From Desulfotignum sp032250905 (GTDB taxonomy: Bacteria; Desulfobacterota; Desulfobacteria; Desulfobacterales; Desulfobacteraceae), in assembly GCA_032250905.1 (NCBI GenBank), contig JAVVEQ010000029.1:1-46113 (forward strand): DNA of 46,113 nucleotides. The letters are read 5' to 3'. The notes beneath the pieces were generated by a model. The model was not told the origin of the DNA, searched no databases, and saw only the letters and a list, made by a program, of their open reading frames with translations. Shown here in pieces: positions 20,224 to 29,034 of the stretch. A program made the translations under genes and the position numbers. Numbering within the stretch: position 1 is the first letter of the stretch; every line of letters begins with the position of its first letter.

Positions 20224-20402
20224 TATACATGATAGTCCCCTGCGGCAGGATATGTTTCCTTAATTGAAAATTGAAAATGGGGGCATTGAAGAGAATCACT
20301 TGGTATTCTATCCAAAGCAGGGATTGACCGTGTTAAAAAAGGCTTTATCAGGCAAAAAACCCAGCATGAGACAGCAAAATAACTTTTGCTCATGGAATAA
20401 CA

Positions 20403-20417
20403 CCTATTTTAAATAGG
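20403..20417. promoter_or_regulatory. Perfect palindrome, candidate operator
   Basis: CCTATTT-T-AAATAGG is a 7-1-7 perfect palindrome. It ends 34 nt upstream of the -35 box of the promoter at 20452-20480, a typical place for an activator or repressor site. No binding protein can be named. The rest of the 326-nt gap (20224-20549) shows no gene. Confidence 0.45.
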
Positions 20418-20451
20418 CGATCCATCGGGCATTTTTCATCTTTCTGTTTCG

Positions 20452-20480
20452 TTGACGTATGAGAAGATTCCGTCTAGAGT
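20452..20480 (+). promoter_or_regulatory. Sigma-70-type promoter for the histidine kinase gene
   Basis: The -35 box TTGACG (20452-20457) and -10 box TAGAGT (20475-20480) are separated by exactly 17 nt. The boxes differ from TTGACA and TATAAT at one and two positions. The expected start site near 20487 would give a leader of about 63 nt before the kinase ATG at 20550. Confidence 0.6.
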
Positions 20481-20549
20481 TACAAATGAAACGAAAATCG
20501 AAAGGGACAGGCAAAAAAACAAGACAGATTGGTGAGAGGAGATTATGCC

Positions 20550-21413
20550 ATGTTGGGTACAAAAATGAAACCAGGCCTGTTCGATAATGGTATTCCAACC
20601 AATGGGGATGGCTTGCCTAAATTTCAATTCTGCACAACCGAACACACTGTAGCAGAAGATGTTCTCAATGTCTGCCTGCCAGGACACGGATTCGAAGGAA
20701 GTCGTCTGTGGCTTGAATTTAAAAAATACCGCAAGGAAAATGAAAACCTGAGAATATTTGTCCAAAAAATGGCGCAAGATGCCATTAATGCAATGGAAAA
20801 TGACCGCCAGGCTGTGGCGAGGGAGATACATGACAGCATCGGCAGCAACTTGACTGCAATTAAATTATTTATGGAATTCAGAAGGGACAGCGGTAAAGAG
20901 TCGTCTTGTGAAAGCGGCAAGTCCATTGAGCAAATTATCAGCTATTTGACAGATACTATCAAAGAAACCCGAACCATTTGTCATCAATTGAACCCGAGAG
21001 AGCTTGAGGATTTCGAACTGACGGACGCAATTTCAAGATTAATAAAAAAAGTGGGGCAGTTTTTTCCAGGGATCGAGGTGAATTTTGAGTTTGACCTTTC
21101 CGTCGAAGCCATCTCTGAAAAAGTCAAAACCGTGGTCTATCGGGTTGTTCAGGAAGCGTTGAACAACACCGGCAAACACAGCGGGGCCGATACCGTCGAA
21201 ATCAAGCTGACCGCGATGCATAATCTGATTTTGCTCAAGGTGAAAGACAACGGATGCGGATTCGATATTCATGTGCTTGAAACGGACCCGTATGATCAAG
21301 GCTTTGGAATGCGCGGCATGCGGGACCGCATAGAGCTCTGTGGAGGGACGTTTCAGGTGCAGTCCAAGCCTGGAAAGGGGACCAGGCTGTCGGCAACGAT
21401 TCCGAACAGTTGA
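20550..21413 (+). CDS. Soluble NarL-type sensor histidine kinase
   Basis: 287 aa from the ATG at 20550, with AGGAG 8 nt upstream. A TTG start at 20529 is possible but weaker. No transmembrane segment or recognisable sensor domain is seen; the first ~75 residues are unassigned. A HisKA_3 dimerisation domain follows with H94 in AREIHDSIGSNLTAIK, then a HATPase_c domain (about 185-287) with the N box ALNNTGKHSGA and G boxes DNGCGFD and GFGMRGMRDRIELCGG. It autophosphorylates and should pass phosphate to a NarL/LuxR-type regulator. The obvious candidate partner lies at 28190, beyond the efflux operon. The input signal is unknown and presumably cytoplasmic. Confidence 0.9.
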   Translation: MLGTKMKPGLFDNGIPTNGDGLPKFQFCTTEHTVAEDVLNVCLPGHGFEGSRLWLEFKKYRKENENLRIFVQKMAQDAINAMENDRQAVAREIHDSIGSNLTAIKLFMEFRRDSGKESSCESGKSIEQIISYLTDTIKETRTICHQLNPRELEDFELTDAISRLIKKVGQFFPGIEVNFEFDLSVEAISEKVKTVVYRVVQEALNNTGKHSGADTVEIKLTAMHNLILLKVKDNGCGFDIHVLETDPYDQGFGMRGMRDRIELCGGTFQVQSKPGKGTRLSATIPNS

Positions 21414-21513
21414 TGCAAGGATCTGCCGCGGTAATTCTTGAGTCCCGCCTGAACATCTATTAACGGATATCCGGTATTACTAAACCTAAAACCCGAAAAA
21501 ATCTGGAGGGAAT

Positions 21514-21654
21514 ATGCAAAAAATTGTAAAATATGTGATTACCATTCTCGTGCTTATGTCACTGGGCTTCCTTACGGTCAGTTGTAACACCATGCAGGGC
21601 ATGGGTGAGGATGTGGAAGCTGCCGGCGAAAAAATTCAGGAAACGGCCGAATGA
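21514..21654 (+). CDS. Entericidin A/B-like small lipoprotein
   Basis: 46 aa: a short lysine-containing N-terminus, hydrophobic core, and lipobox TVSC (lipidated Cys at residue 24). The mature part, NTMQGMGEDVEAAGEKIQET, is the entericidin signature (NTxxGxGxDxxxAGxxI). GGAGG lies 6 nt before the ATG. Entericidins are small membrane lipoproteins; in E. coli entericidin B is bacteriolytic and stress-induced, and A its antidote. Only one copy is present here. It lies between the histidine kinase and the efflux operon on the same strand. Confidence 0.88.
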   Translation: MQKIVKYVITILVLMSLGFLTVSCNTMQGMGEDVEAAGEKIQETAE

Positions 21655-21725
21655 TTTTTTTCACTCAACTGGTACTCTTTCGGGGTTCAATTAAACACTG
21701 CTGAAAAGGATATATCTATTTGAAA

Positions 21726-21875
21726 TTAAAGTAAAAAAACTTGATTAGCCTTACTGTTTACAGGATAATAACGCTTGCCGGAAACCAATTGAAAAAGCTT
21801 GGCAGAGTTATAGCGAGAAAACAGCACCAGCCCTTTTTTTGATGTGGTTATGACGACAGCAAGGCAATATTGCAT
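21726..21875 (-). CDS. Possible 49-aa ORF, unsupported function
   Basis: In the 363-nt gap between the entericidin-like gene and the TolC gene, the minus strand has an ATG at 21875 preceded by GAGGGA at suitable spacing. The 49-aa product (MQYCLAVVITTSKKG...) has no recognised family. The longer version starting at 21983 lacks a ribosome-binding site. Nothing else is visible in the gap apart from the TolC gene's own GGGAG site. This may be noise or a gene remnant. Confidence 0.2.
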   Translation of the reverse strand: MQYCLAVVITTSKKGLVLFSRYNSAKLFQLVSGKRYYPVNSKANQVFLL

Positions 21876-22017
21876 TTTTACTTCCCTCTTTACATCATTT
21901 TCTTTTAAATCAGCCCAAAGCATGGTAATCTTTTGTACTGGGGAGCCAAAAATGTAATTTTTTCCCTTTGGGCCCGCCTGCATGGCGGTTTGAGACCAGC
22001 ATATATGGGAGAAACAG

Positions 22018-23397
22018 ATGGAATCCGCTTATCTGTCATTCAAAAACATTTTGATTCTTGTTTTTCTTATTATCGCCACCTGCAGTGCCCTGCCGGAGGT
22101 ATCCCGGGCAGAAGACACCCTGCTGACCATGGAAACGGCCATCACAACCGCACTGAAAAACAATCCGGATATCCGGATGGCCCGCACCCTGATCAAAAAA
22201 GCCGAAGCCTCGGTCAAAAAAACAGAAGCGGTCTTCTGGCCCCGGGTGACGGCTTTCAGTGAATTATCCGCAGGGGATGCCCCTTCTGCCTACCTTTTTA
22301 AAACCATTGATCAGAGAGAACTGCCCCGTGATGTTGATTTTAACGATCCAGGGTCGTTCACCAATACGGAAATAGGCATCATGGCCGGGATAAACCTGTA
22401 TAACGGCGGAAAAAACCGGCTGGAAAAGCAGCTGGCGGAAACAAAACTTGTAGACCAGACCGCACTGGCCCTTCAGACAGAAAATGACCGCGTCGCTGCG
22501 GTGATCCAGATGTTTTTCACCGCGCTCAAAGCCAGGGAATATACCGTCATCGCCCGGACATCGGTGCAGACGGTGGAAGAACAGCTGGATATGATGACGG
22601 TGCGCTTCAGGGGCGGCAGTGTTTTAAAATCAGATATTCTCTCTTTGAAGGTCCGACTGGCTGAAGCCCAGAAAAATCTGGTGGAAAGCACAAACACCTT
22701 TTCCACCACCCTGACTGCCCTGGCCACACTGCTCGGGTATACACCCGGCCATTCTTTTTCTCTTGACCCGAACCCGGACAGCACCTGCGTGGTAACCTTT
22801 CCCGAATCCATTGACCAGGCCTATGCCCTTGCCCTTGAAACCCGGCCGGAACTGGACCGGGCAAAACAGCAGATCGATATGGCCCGAACAGCCGTATCCC
22901 TGGCAGCGAGCGGCTACCGGCCCCGGGTTGACCTGCAGGCCCGGTGGTATATGGACAGTGATGATTTTTCGTACCATACATCACAGGACAATTACACGGC
23001 CAGCCTGAATCTTGCCTGGAACCTGTTCGACGGATTTGCCACCCAGGCGCAGATTGCCGAAGCCCAGCATGAACTGGAAAGGGCTCTGGAAGCCCGGCAG
23101 AAAATCCAAATGCAGATTTACCAGGACGTGAAACAGGCCTATCTGGCGCATGAAAACGCACAACAGCGGTTGAATGTGGCCCGGTCCAGTGTGGATATGG
23201 CAAAAGAATCCCTTAATATAGTTAAAAAGCGCTATGACGGGGGTGCTGAATCGATAACCCGGTACCTGGAAGCAGAACTGGACAGAACCAGGGCCGGCAT
23301 CAACAAAGCGGCTGCATTTTATGACGGCAAAACGGCAAAAATCGAGATTGCCCGGGCCATTGGAACCCTTTCCACACTCTGGTCACAGGAGAAGTAA
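22018..23397 (+). CDS. TolC-family outer membrane efflux protein
   Basis: 459 aa. A signal peptide (about residues 1-31, cleavage near SRA-ED) precedes two tandem OEP repeats (about 50-230 and 250-450), each with long alpha-hairpins and beta-strand segments. Recognisable features are METAITTALKNNPDIRMAR in the first repeat and ELDRAKQQIDMARTAVSLAASGYRPRVDL, LNLAWNLFDGF, ARSSVDMAKESLNIVKKRYDGG in the second. It forms the outer-membrane exit duct of the pump encoded by the next two genes. GGGAG lies 6 nt before the ATG. It is first in a three-gene operon; 5 nt separate its stop from the next start. Confidence 0.92.
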   Translation: MESAYLSFKNILILVFLIIATCSALPEVSRAEDTLLTMETAITTALKNNPDIRMARTLIKKAEASVKKTEAVFWPRVTAFSELSAGDAPSAYLFKTIDQRELPRDVDFNDPGSFTNTEIGIMAGINLYNGGKNRLEKQLAETKLVDQTALALQTENDRVAAVIQMFFTALKAREYTVIARTSVQTVEEQLDMMTVRFRGGSVLKSDILSLKVRLAEAQKNLVESTNTFSTTLTALATLLGYTPGHSFSLDPNPDSTCVVTFPESIDQAYALALETRPELDRAKQQIDMARTAVSLAASGYRPRVDLQARWYMDSDDFSYHTSQDNYTASLNLAWNLFDGFATQAQIAEAQHELERALEARQKIQMQIYQDVKQAYLAHENAQQRLNVARSSVDMAKESLNIVKKRYDGGAESITRYLEAELDRTRAGINKAAAFYDGKTAKIEIARAIGTLSTLWSQEK

Positions 23398-23402
23398 AAA
23401 AA

Positions 23403-24530
23403 ATGTCTTCACATATTAATAACACTGTTTGCGACTTGATTGCAAAAACATTATTGTCAGCCCTGCTGGTGTTTGCCCCATACCACTGCAAAACCGCTGA
23501 TGCAGATGCAGGGTATCAGCCGCAAAAAACAGTTAAAACAAAAGAGCAGGCCGTTGCCCAGACCTATCCGGCCGTGGGAACTGTCCGGCCCAAAAGTGAA
23601 ACCAGTATCAGTGCCCAGATCAGTGCCCAGATAACCGATGTGCATGTCAAGGCAGGACAGATCGTCACATCAGGCACCCTGTTAATCACCCTGGACAGCA
23701 GACAGGCCGCAGCCAGACTTGAAAGTGCCAGAGAAGCGCTTCGCGGGGCCAAAGCCTCACGGGACAAAGCCCTCCAGGCCATCAACTCTGCTGAAGCCTC
23801 TTATACCAATGCAAAACAGCATTTCGAGCGTATCAAAAGCTTTTATGCATCCGGTGCCGCCACCGAGCAGGAATTTGAAAATGCACAAGCCGGTTTTCTG
23901 AAGGCCCGGGCCGCATTGTCCATGTCCCGTGAATCCCTGGTGGAGGCAGAGGCAGGCATCCAACAGGCCACAGAAACCATTACCGACGCAAAGGTACACC
24001 TTGGTTTTTCAAAAATCATTGCCCCGGTGGACGGAGAAATCATCCGGATCCTGGTGGAACCCGGAGATCTGGCCCTGCCGGGCAAGCCCCTGGCAGCGGT
24101 GCGGACCAAAGGAGGCTACCGGGTGGAAGCCCATGTGAGAGAAGGTCTCATCAACACCATCAAAACCGGTTCGCATCTTCAGGCGGTTATCCCCACCCCA
24201 GGCCTTTATTTGGATGCCGTGGTTGAAGAAATAATTCCCTATGCTGATCCCCAGACCCGCACCTTTCTTGTCAAAGCTGCCATCCCGGCCAAAGAAGGCA
24301 TCTATTCAGGCATGTATGCCAAACTCATGATCCCCGAAGCCCGCAGAGCCATCATCACCCTGGACAAAGAGGCGGTTATCCATGCCGGACAGCTCGAACT
24401 TGTCATGGTCAAAACCAATGGCACCTGGCAGCGCCGGTACATTAAAACCATTCCCCTGGACGACACCCGGGTGGAAGTTCTGTCAGGACTGTCTGCCAAT
24501 GAAACCATAGGCATCGGGGAGGCCCGGTGA
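23403..24530 (+). CDS. RND efflux periplasmic adaptor (MFP/HlyD family)
   Basis: 375 aa. A hydrophobic N-terminus (about 12-30) anchors or exports it; no lipobox is seen. Biotinyl-lipoyl-like halves (about 65-100 and 205-230: ITDVHVKAGQIVTSGTLL and APVDGEIIRILVEPGDL) flank an alpha-helical hairpin (about 105-195). A beta-barrel and membrane-proximal domain follow (ITLDKEAVIHAG). The adaptor bridges the inner-membrane RND pump and the TolC-like duct. The ribosome-binding site AGGAG overlaps the upstream gene's end. A 12-nt in-frame tandem duplication gives ISAQISAQ. Confidence 0.92.
   Translation: MSSHINNTVCDLIAKTLLSALLVFAPYHCKTADADAGYQPQKTVKTKEQAVAQTYPAVGTVRPKSETSISAQISAQITDVHVKAGQIVTSGTLLITLDSRQAAARLESAREALRGAKASRDKALQAINSAEASYTNAKQHFERIKSFYASGAATEQEFENAQAGFLKARAALSMSRESLVEAEAGIQQATETITDAKVHLGFSKIIAPVDGEIIRILVEPGDLALPGKPLAAVRTKGGYRVEAHVREGLINTIKTGSHLQAVIPTPGLYLDAVVEEIIPYADPQTRTFLVKAAIPAKEGIYSGMYAKLMIPEARRAIITLDKEAVIHAGQLELVMVKTNGTWQRRYIKTIPLDDTRVEVLSGLSANETIGIGEAR
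23607..23630 (+). repeat. 12-nt tandem duplication inside the adaptor gene
   Basis: ATCAGTGCCCAG occurs twice without interruption (23607-23618, 23619-23630) and encodes ISAQ twice. It keeps the frame and precedes the first lipoyl-like segment. It looks like a recent slippage duplication. Confidence 0.8.
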
Positions 24531-24531
24531 T

Positions 24532-27500
24532 ATGACAGGCCCGCAGCCTTCTGATCCCAAAGGAATTATTCCCGGGATAGTCAAAGGATTTCTCGGTTCA
24601 AAATTTTCCCTGATTCTTATCATCATTGCCCTTTGCCTGGGTGCTGCCGCCCTTTTTGTCACCCCGAAAGAAGAAGAACCCCAGATCGTTGTGCCCATGG
24701 CAGATATCTATGTCAATGCCCCGGGCGCAAGTCCAGGGGAAATTGAGCAGCTGGTATCCATTCCCCTGGAACGGTTTTTATGGCAGATCGACGGGGTTGA
24801 GTATGTCTATTCCATCTCACAAAAAGACATGGCTGTGGTCACGGTCCGCTTTTTTGTGGGAGAAGACCGTGAAGATTCCCTGATAAAACTGCAAAACAGA
24901 ATATCCATGCACATCGACCAGGTCACCCCCATTGTCGAAAAATGGGTGATAAAACCCATAGAAATCGATGATGTGCCCATCGTCACCATCAGTTTGTTTT
25001 CCGACCTGCTGGATGATGCCCAGCTCCACAGAACCGGCCAGGAAGCCCTGGCCAGGCTCAGCCGGGTTGAAAACACCTCCAGAACCGTTCTGCACGGGGG
25101 AAGACCCAGAGAAATCCGGGTTGAACTGGATCCTGAAAAAATGACCGGGTATGGGATTTCCTTTATGAATGTACAGCAGGCACTGAAGGAGGCGGATTTT
25201 TCTGTCAATGCAGGAGATTTTTCCAGGAGCGACACCCGTTTTCCCGTGACCACCACATCCTTCATGTACACTGCCGGGGATGTAAAATCCCTGGTTATCG
25301 GGATAAAAGACAATATTCCGGTGTATCTGAGGGATATTGCCCACATTCAGGACATACCCAGAGAATCAGAGACATACACGGCAATCAGTTTTTCCAACGC
25401 GTATGCAAAAGAACAGGACACGTTTGTGCCCGGCAAACGCTACCCTGCCGTAACCCTTGCCGTTTCCAAGAAAAAAGGCTCCAATGCCGTAGCCGTTGCC
25501 AAAGAAATCATCGATGAATTTGAGCGGATTCGCGAGCAGATTCTTCCCGACGGTGTTTATTATCAGATCACCCGCAATTACGGAGAAACCGCTGCCCAGA
25601 AAGTGTGGGGCCTTGTCAGCTCTCTGGGATTTGCCATCGCATCGGTGGTGATTCTTCTGGCTTTTGCACTGGGATGGCGGGAGGCACTGATCGTCGCCGT
25701 TGCCGTACCCATCAGTTTTTCTCTGGCCCTGTTTGTCAATTACCTGTTCGGCTACACCATCAACCGGGTGACCCTGTTTGCCCTGATTCTTTCTTTGGGC
25801 CTGGTGGTGGATGATCCCATCACCAATGTGGAAAATATCCAGCGCCACATCAAAATGGGCCTGCTCGAACCGTTCAAGGCCACCCTGGCTGCGGTTGACG
25901 AGGTGCTGCCCCCGGTGATCATGTCCACCCTGGCTATTATTGTCAGCTTTGTCCCCTTGTTTTTCATTACCGGCATGATGGGGCCCTACATGGCTCCCAT
26001 GGCGGTGAATGTACCCCTGACGGTGACGTTTTCCACCCTGAGCGCCCTGACCATCGTGCCCTGGCTGACCCTGAAGCTGCTCAGATCGACTGCCCCCGAG
26101 CTGATCGATCAGAACGATCCGGATGAAGACTCATCAGACCATCTCTCCAGACAAAGCCGTTTGTTCCGCATCTACCGCAGCATTGTCCAGCCGTTTCTGG
26201 ACTCGGGCACAAAACGCATGGTGTTGTTTGTGCTGGTCTTTGTGCTTTTGCTGATTTCCTGCTCTCTGGCCCTGTTCCGTCTGGTACCCCTGAAACTTCT
26301 GCCCTTTGACAACAAAAACGAATTCCAGATCGTTATTGACATGCCTGAAGGCACCACCCTTGAGCGGACCCATGCAGTGGTCCAGGATTTTGAAAACTAT
26401 CTTAAAACCGTTCCGGAAATCACCAACATGGTATCCTATACCGGTGATGCCTCTCCCATGGATTTCAACGGCATGGTCAGGCACTATTATCTGCGCAAAG
26501 CAGGCAATCTGGCGGATATACGGGTCAATCTCAGAGGTAAAGATGCCCGGGACCAGCAGAGCCACGCCATTGTTTTACGCCTGAGAAATGATCTGGAGGC
26601 CATTGCCCGTAAAAACGATGCCAACGTCAAGCTCGTGGAAGTCCCGCCGGGACCGCCGGTACTGTCAACCATTGTGGGCGAGCTGTATGCGGATGCGGAT
26701 GTGCCCTACGACCAGCTGATTCAGGCCGCAGACCACCTGAAAAAAATCATGGAAAAAGAAGCCTTTGTGGTGGACATCGATGACATGGCAGAAACGCTTC
26801 ATGAGCGCATCGATTTTATCATCGACAAAGAAAAAGCCGCCCTTCACGGTATTTCCACCCGGCAGATCACCACCACCCTTCAGGGTATGATTCAGGGCAT
26901 GACACCCGCACATCTGCATCTGCCCAGGGAAAGAAATCCCTTATACATCCGGGTAATCATGCCCAGAAAACACCGTTCCGGCATCGTGGCTTTGACCTCG
27001 GTGCCCCTCCGGTCCAAAACCGGCAGCATGGTCCCACTGGCGGAACTGGTCAATGTCCAGACGCTGCCCAACCAGCAGCCCATTTATCACAAGAACCTTG
27101 ACAGGGTGGTATATGTTGTGGCAGATACTGCCGGCAGGGCGCCGGCAGAGGCCATCCTTGACATGCAGAAAAAACTCAAAAAAGATCCCCTGCCCACAGG
27201 CATTCAGGTGAACTGGGCAGGAGAAGGAGAATGGAAAATCACCATCCGTGTCTTCAGGGACATGGGTATCGCATTTGCTGCCGCCTTGACAGGCATTTAC
27301 ATTCTTCTGGTCATCCAGTCCGGATCTTTTTTCATGCCGGTGCTGATCATGATGGCAATCCCCTTAACCCTGCTGGGCATCATGCCCGGATTTCTTGTTC
27401 TCAACCTGGTGGCTGCCTCTCCTGTGGACGGATTTTCCAATCCGATTTTTTTCACCGCCACCAGCATGATCGGCATGATCGCCCTGGGCGGCATTGTCAT

Positions 27501-27777
27501 ACGAAACGCCCTGGTGCTCATTGAATTTATCCATTATTCCCTGGAACAGGGCATGGACCTGAAAGAGGCAATCCTTCAGAGCGGGGCCATCCGGATGCGG
27601 CCCATCCTGCTCACCGCACTGACAACCGCCATCGGTGCATTTCCCATTACCCTGGACCCCGTTTTTTCAGGGCTTGCCTGGGCCCTTATTTTCGGCCTGT
27701 CTGCATCCACCCTGTTCACACTGGTGCTGATTCCGGTGGCCTATTATGCCGTTTATCACAAAAGCAAAACAGCCTGA
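24532..27777 (+). CDS. RND-family efflux transporter, inner-membrane pump
   Basis: 1081 aa, close to AcrB-family length, with 12 expected membrane segments and two large periplasmic loops. TM1 follows a short cytoplasmic start and leads into FVTPKEEEPQIVVP. TM4 carries the proton-relay pair D427/D428 in GLVVDDPITNVENIQRH. The second half repeats the layout (TM7 near 565; the conserved TM11 region FFTATSMIGMIALGGIVIRNALVLIEF). Proton-driven export of hydrophobic or amphiphilic compounds is expected; the DD pair fits HAE-type rather than the heavy-metal (HME) subclass, but the substrate is not known. The ATG begins 1 nt after the adaptor stop, so translation is coupled. Confidence 0.94.
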   Translation: MTGPQPSDPKGIIPGIVKGFLGSKFSLILIIIALCLGAAALFVTPKEEEPQIVVPMADIYVNAPGASPGEIEQLVSIPLERFLWQIDGVEYVYSISQKDMAVVTVRFFVGEDREDSLIKLQNRISMHIDQVTPIVEKWVIKPIEIDDVPIVTISLFSDLLDDAQLHRTGQEALARLSRVENTSRTVLHGGRPREIRVELDPEKMTGYGISFMNVQQALKEADFSVNAGDFSRSDTRFPVTTTSFMYTAGDVKSLVIGIKDNIPVYLRDIAHIQDIPRESETYTAISFSNAYAKEQDTFVPGKRYPAVTLAVSKKKGSNAVAVAKEIIDEFERIREQILPDGVYYQITRNYGETAAQKVWGLVSSLGFAIASVVILLAFALGWREALIVAVAVPISFSLALFVNYLFGYTINRVTLFALILSLGLVVDDPITNVENIQRHIKMGLLEPFKATLAAVDEVLPPVIMSTLAIIVSFVPLFFITGMMGPYMAPMAVNVPLTVTFSTLSALTIVPWLTLKLLRSTAPELIDQNDPDEDSSDHLSRQSRLFRIYRSIVQPFLDSGTKRMVLFVLVFVLLLISCSLALFRLVPLKLLPFDNKNEFQIVIDMPEGTTLERTHAVVQDFENYLKTVPEITNMVSYTGDASPMDFNGMVRHYYLRKAGNLADIRVNLRGKDARDQQSHAIVLRLRNDLEAIARKNDANVKLVEVPPGPPVLSTIVGELYADADVPYDQLIQAADHLKKIMEKEAFVVDIDDMAETLHERIDFIIDKEKAALHGISTRQITTTLQGMIQGMTPAHLHLPRERNPLYIRVIMPRKHRSGIVALTSVPLRSKTGSMVPLAELVNVQTLPNQQPIYHKNLDRVVYVVADTAGRAPAEAILDMQKKLKKDPLPTGIQVNWAGEGEWKITIRVFRDMGIAFAAALTGIYILLVIQSGSFFMPVLIMMAIPLTLLGIMPGFLVLNLVAASPVDGFSNPIFFTATSMIGMIALGGIVIRNALVLIEFIHYSLEQGMDLKEAILQSGAIRMRPILLTALTTAIGAFPITLDPVFSGLAWALIFGLSASTLFTLVLIPVAYYAVYHKSKTA

Positions 27778-27806
27778 CCGCTCAGGATCTTCGAACAGAA
27801 AAAAAG

Positions 27807-27846
27807 GTTCATGAAAGGCCATTCAATTTCGTTTATTTCATTGAAC
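27807..27846 (+). terminator. Weak hairpin after the efflux operon
   Basis: GTTCATGAAA (27807-27816) can pair with TTTCATTGAAC (27836-27846) with one bulged base and a 19-nt loop. It lies 30 nt after the pump stop codon. No clear T-run follows, so it is at best a weak or factor-assisted terminator. Confidence 0.3.
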
Positions 27847-27861
27847 GGATGATCATGGTGC

Positions 27862-28101
27862 GTGGCGATTGTGGCTACTGTACTTCCCACCAGAGTGGAC
27901 ACCCAGGTCGACAACGGGTCTGGTTGCCCTGACCGGCAAAGTCAAAACCCCTTCAGCTAAAAAGGGTGCGGCACAGGATGCCAGAAACATCGTAGGCGTC
28001 ATCCGGGTGAAAAACCGGATGAAGGTCACCCCTTTGTTGATTCAGATCAGGTAAGCGTGACCGTTGATGACGGCAGATGCCAAAGTGCGCGGGATCAATA
28101 A
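27862..28101 (+). pseudogene. Decayed BON-domain gene remnant
   Basis: The frame at 27911 on reads GLVALTGKVKTPSAKKGAAQ, then DARNIVGVIRVKNRMKVTP, matching the second half of a BON domain (turn TGxV, then A-x-x-V-x-G-V-x-x-V-x-N). The preceding VLPTRVDTQVDN needed to start that domain is in another frame, so a frameshift lies near 27915. Downstream, VSVTVDDG near 28051-28074 looks like the start of a second BON repeat in a further frame, ending in TAA at 28101. No ribosome-binding site or signal peptide remains. Intact BON proteins (OsmY-type) are periplasmic and osmotically induced, which would fit the region. Confidence 0.65.
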
Positions 28102-28189
28102 TCATTGCCTTTGGCGTTTGTCTTTGCTATTAGATAATATTGTCTGTGTTGTGTGCTTGGAAAAATACCCGCTAATACAGGGAGCCGTC

Positions 28190-28843
28190 GTGGAAAAAAC
28201 ACGTATTGTGATTGCTGAAGACAGCAAATTACTCAGGGAAGGACTGTGTCTGATGATCAATTCTGATGACACCCTGGAGGTTGTTGCCGAGGCGGCAGAC
28301 GGATTTGAAGCCATTGCGCAGTGTTTGGAACATCATCCGGACATGGCAATGCTGGATCTGTCCATGCCCAAAATGGACGGTCTTTCAGCCATTAAAGAAA
28401 TCAAACGCCAGATACCGGATATCAAGATCCTTGCTTTGACCATTCATGACACAGAGGAATTCATCCTGCAATGTTTCAACTGCGGTGTGCAGGGCTACTG
28501 CCTCAAAGATGCGTCCCAGGATGAATTACTAAAGGCCATCCGCCTGGTTTCATCAGGAAAAACATATATCAGCCCCACCATCGCCGGCAAAGTCATGGAA
28601 GGGTATCTTGAAGGGAAAAAACATCTTAAAGAACGCAGTTCATGGGATACTCTGACCCAGCGGGAAAAAGAAGTGCTGAAACTGGTCGCCGAAGGCTATA
28701 CCAGCAAAGAAATTGCAGACATGCTGTGCAACAGTCCCAAAACCATTGAGCGCCACAGGGCCAATATCATGGGCAAGCTGTCTGTCAACAATGTGTCCCA
28801 GCTGACAGCCATCGCCATTGAGAAAGGCCTTGTCAATTCGTGA
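28190..28843 (+). CDS. NarL/FixJ-family response regulator
   Basis: 217 aa from a GTG at 28190 with GGGAG just upstream. Longer in-frame starts add residues unlike the family. The receiver domain (about 4-125) has the acidic pair in IAEDSKLLREG, phosphoacceptor D56 in MAMLDLSMPK, T in ALTIHD and K in YCLKDAS. The LuxR-type HTH (about 150-215) reads LTQREKEVLKLVAEGYTSKEI and SPKTIERHRANIMGKL. It is a DNA-binding regulator, likely phosphorylated by the soluble kinase at 20550, with the efflux operon between them as a plausible target. The hybrid kinase at 31050 is another possible donor. Confidence 0.92.
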   Translation: MEKTRIVIAEDSKLLREGLCLMINSDDTLEVVAEAADGFEAIAQCLEHHPDMAMLDLSMPKMDGLSAIKEIKRQIPDIKILALTIHDTEEFILQCFNCGVQGYCLKDASQDELLKAIRLVSSGKTYISPTIAGKVMEGYLEGKKHLKERSSWDTLTQREKEVLKLVAEGYTSKEIADMLCNSPKTIERHRANIMGKLSVNNVSQLTAIAIEKGLVNS

Positions 28844-28915
28844 CATACCGGCCGCTGGATCCTCCCGGCGGCAAAAACATACACATCAAACACCCTTTTC
28901 TACAGCCTCGAATAA

Positions 28916-28946
28916 CTGAAAATGGGGGAAATCCCTTATTTCAGTC
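28916..28946 (+). terminator. Hairpin after the response regulator
   Basis: ACTGAAA (28916-28922) pairs exactly with TTTCAGT (28940-28946), and GGG can pair with CCC inside the loop. It sits 72 nt after the regulator stop and 88 nt before otsA. It lacks a T-run, so it may be a weak terminator or an operator. Confidence 0.35.
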
Positions 28947-29034
28947 TAAAGGCAATATTGCTATTTTTCTAAATCAGCCGGGTATCTGTTAAGAACCTGG
29001 TTGAATAGAGGTTTCCATTTAAGAAAAGGGTAAA

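Noticed and set aside
21876..21983. Longer start (85 aa) for the small minus-strand ORF before the TolC gene
   Set aside because: No ribosome-binding site and no recognisable sequence; even the short form is doubtful.
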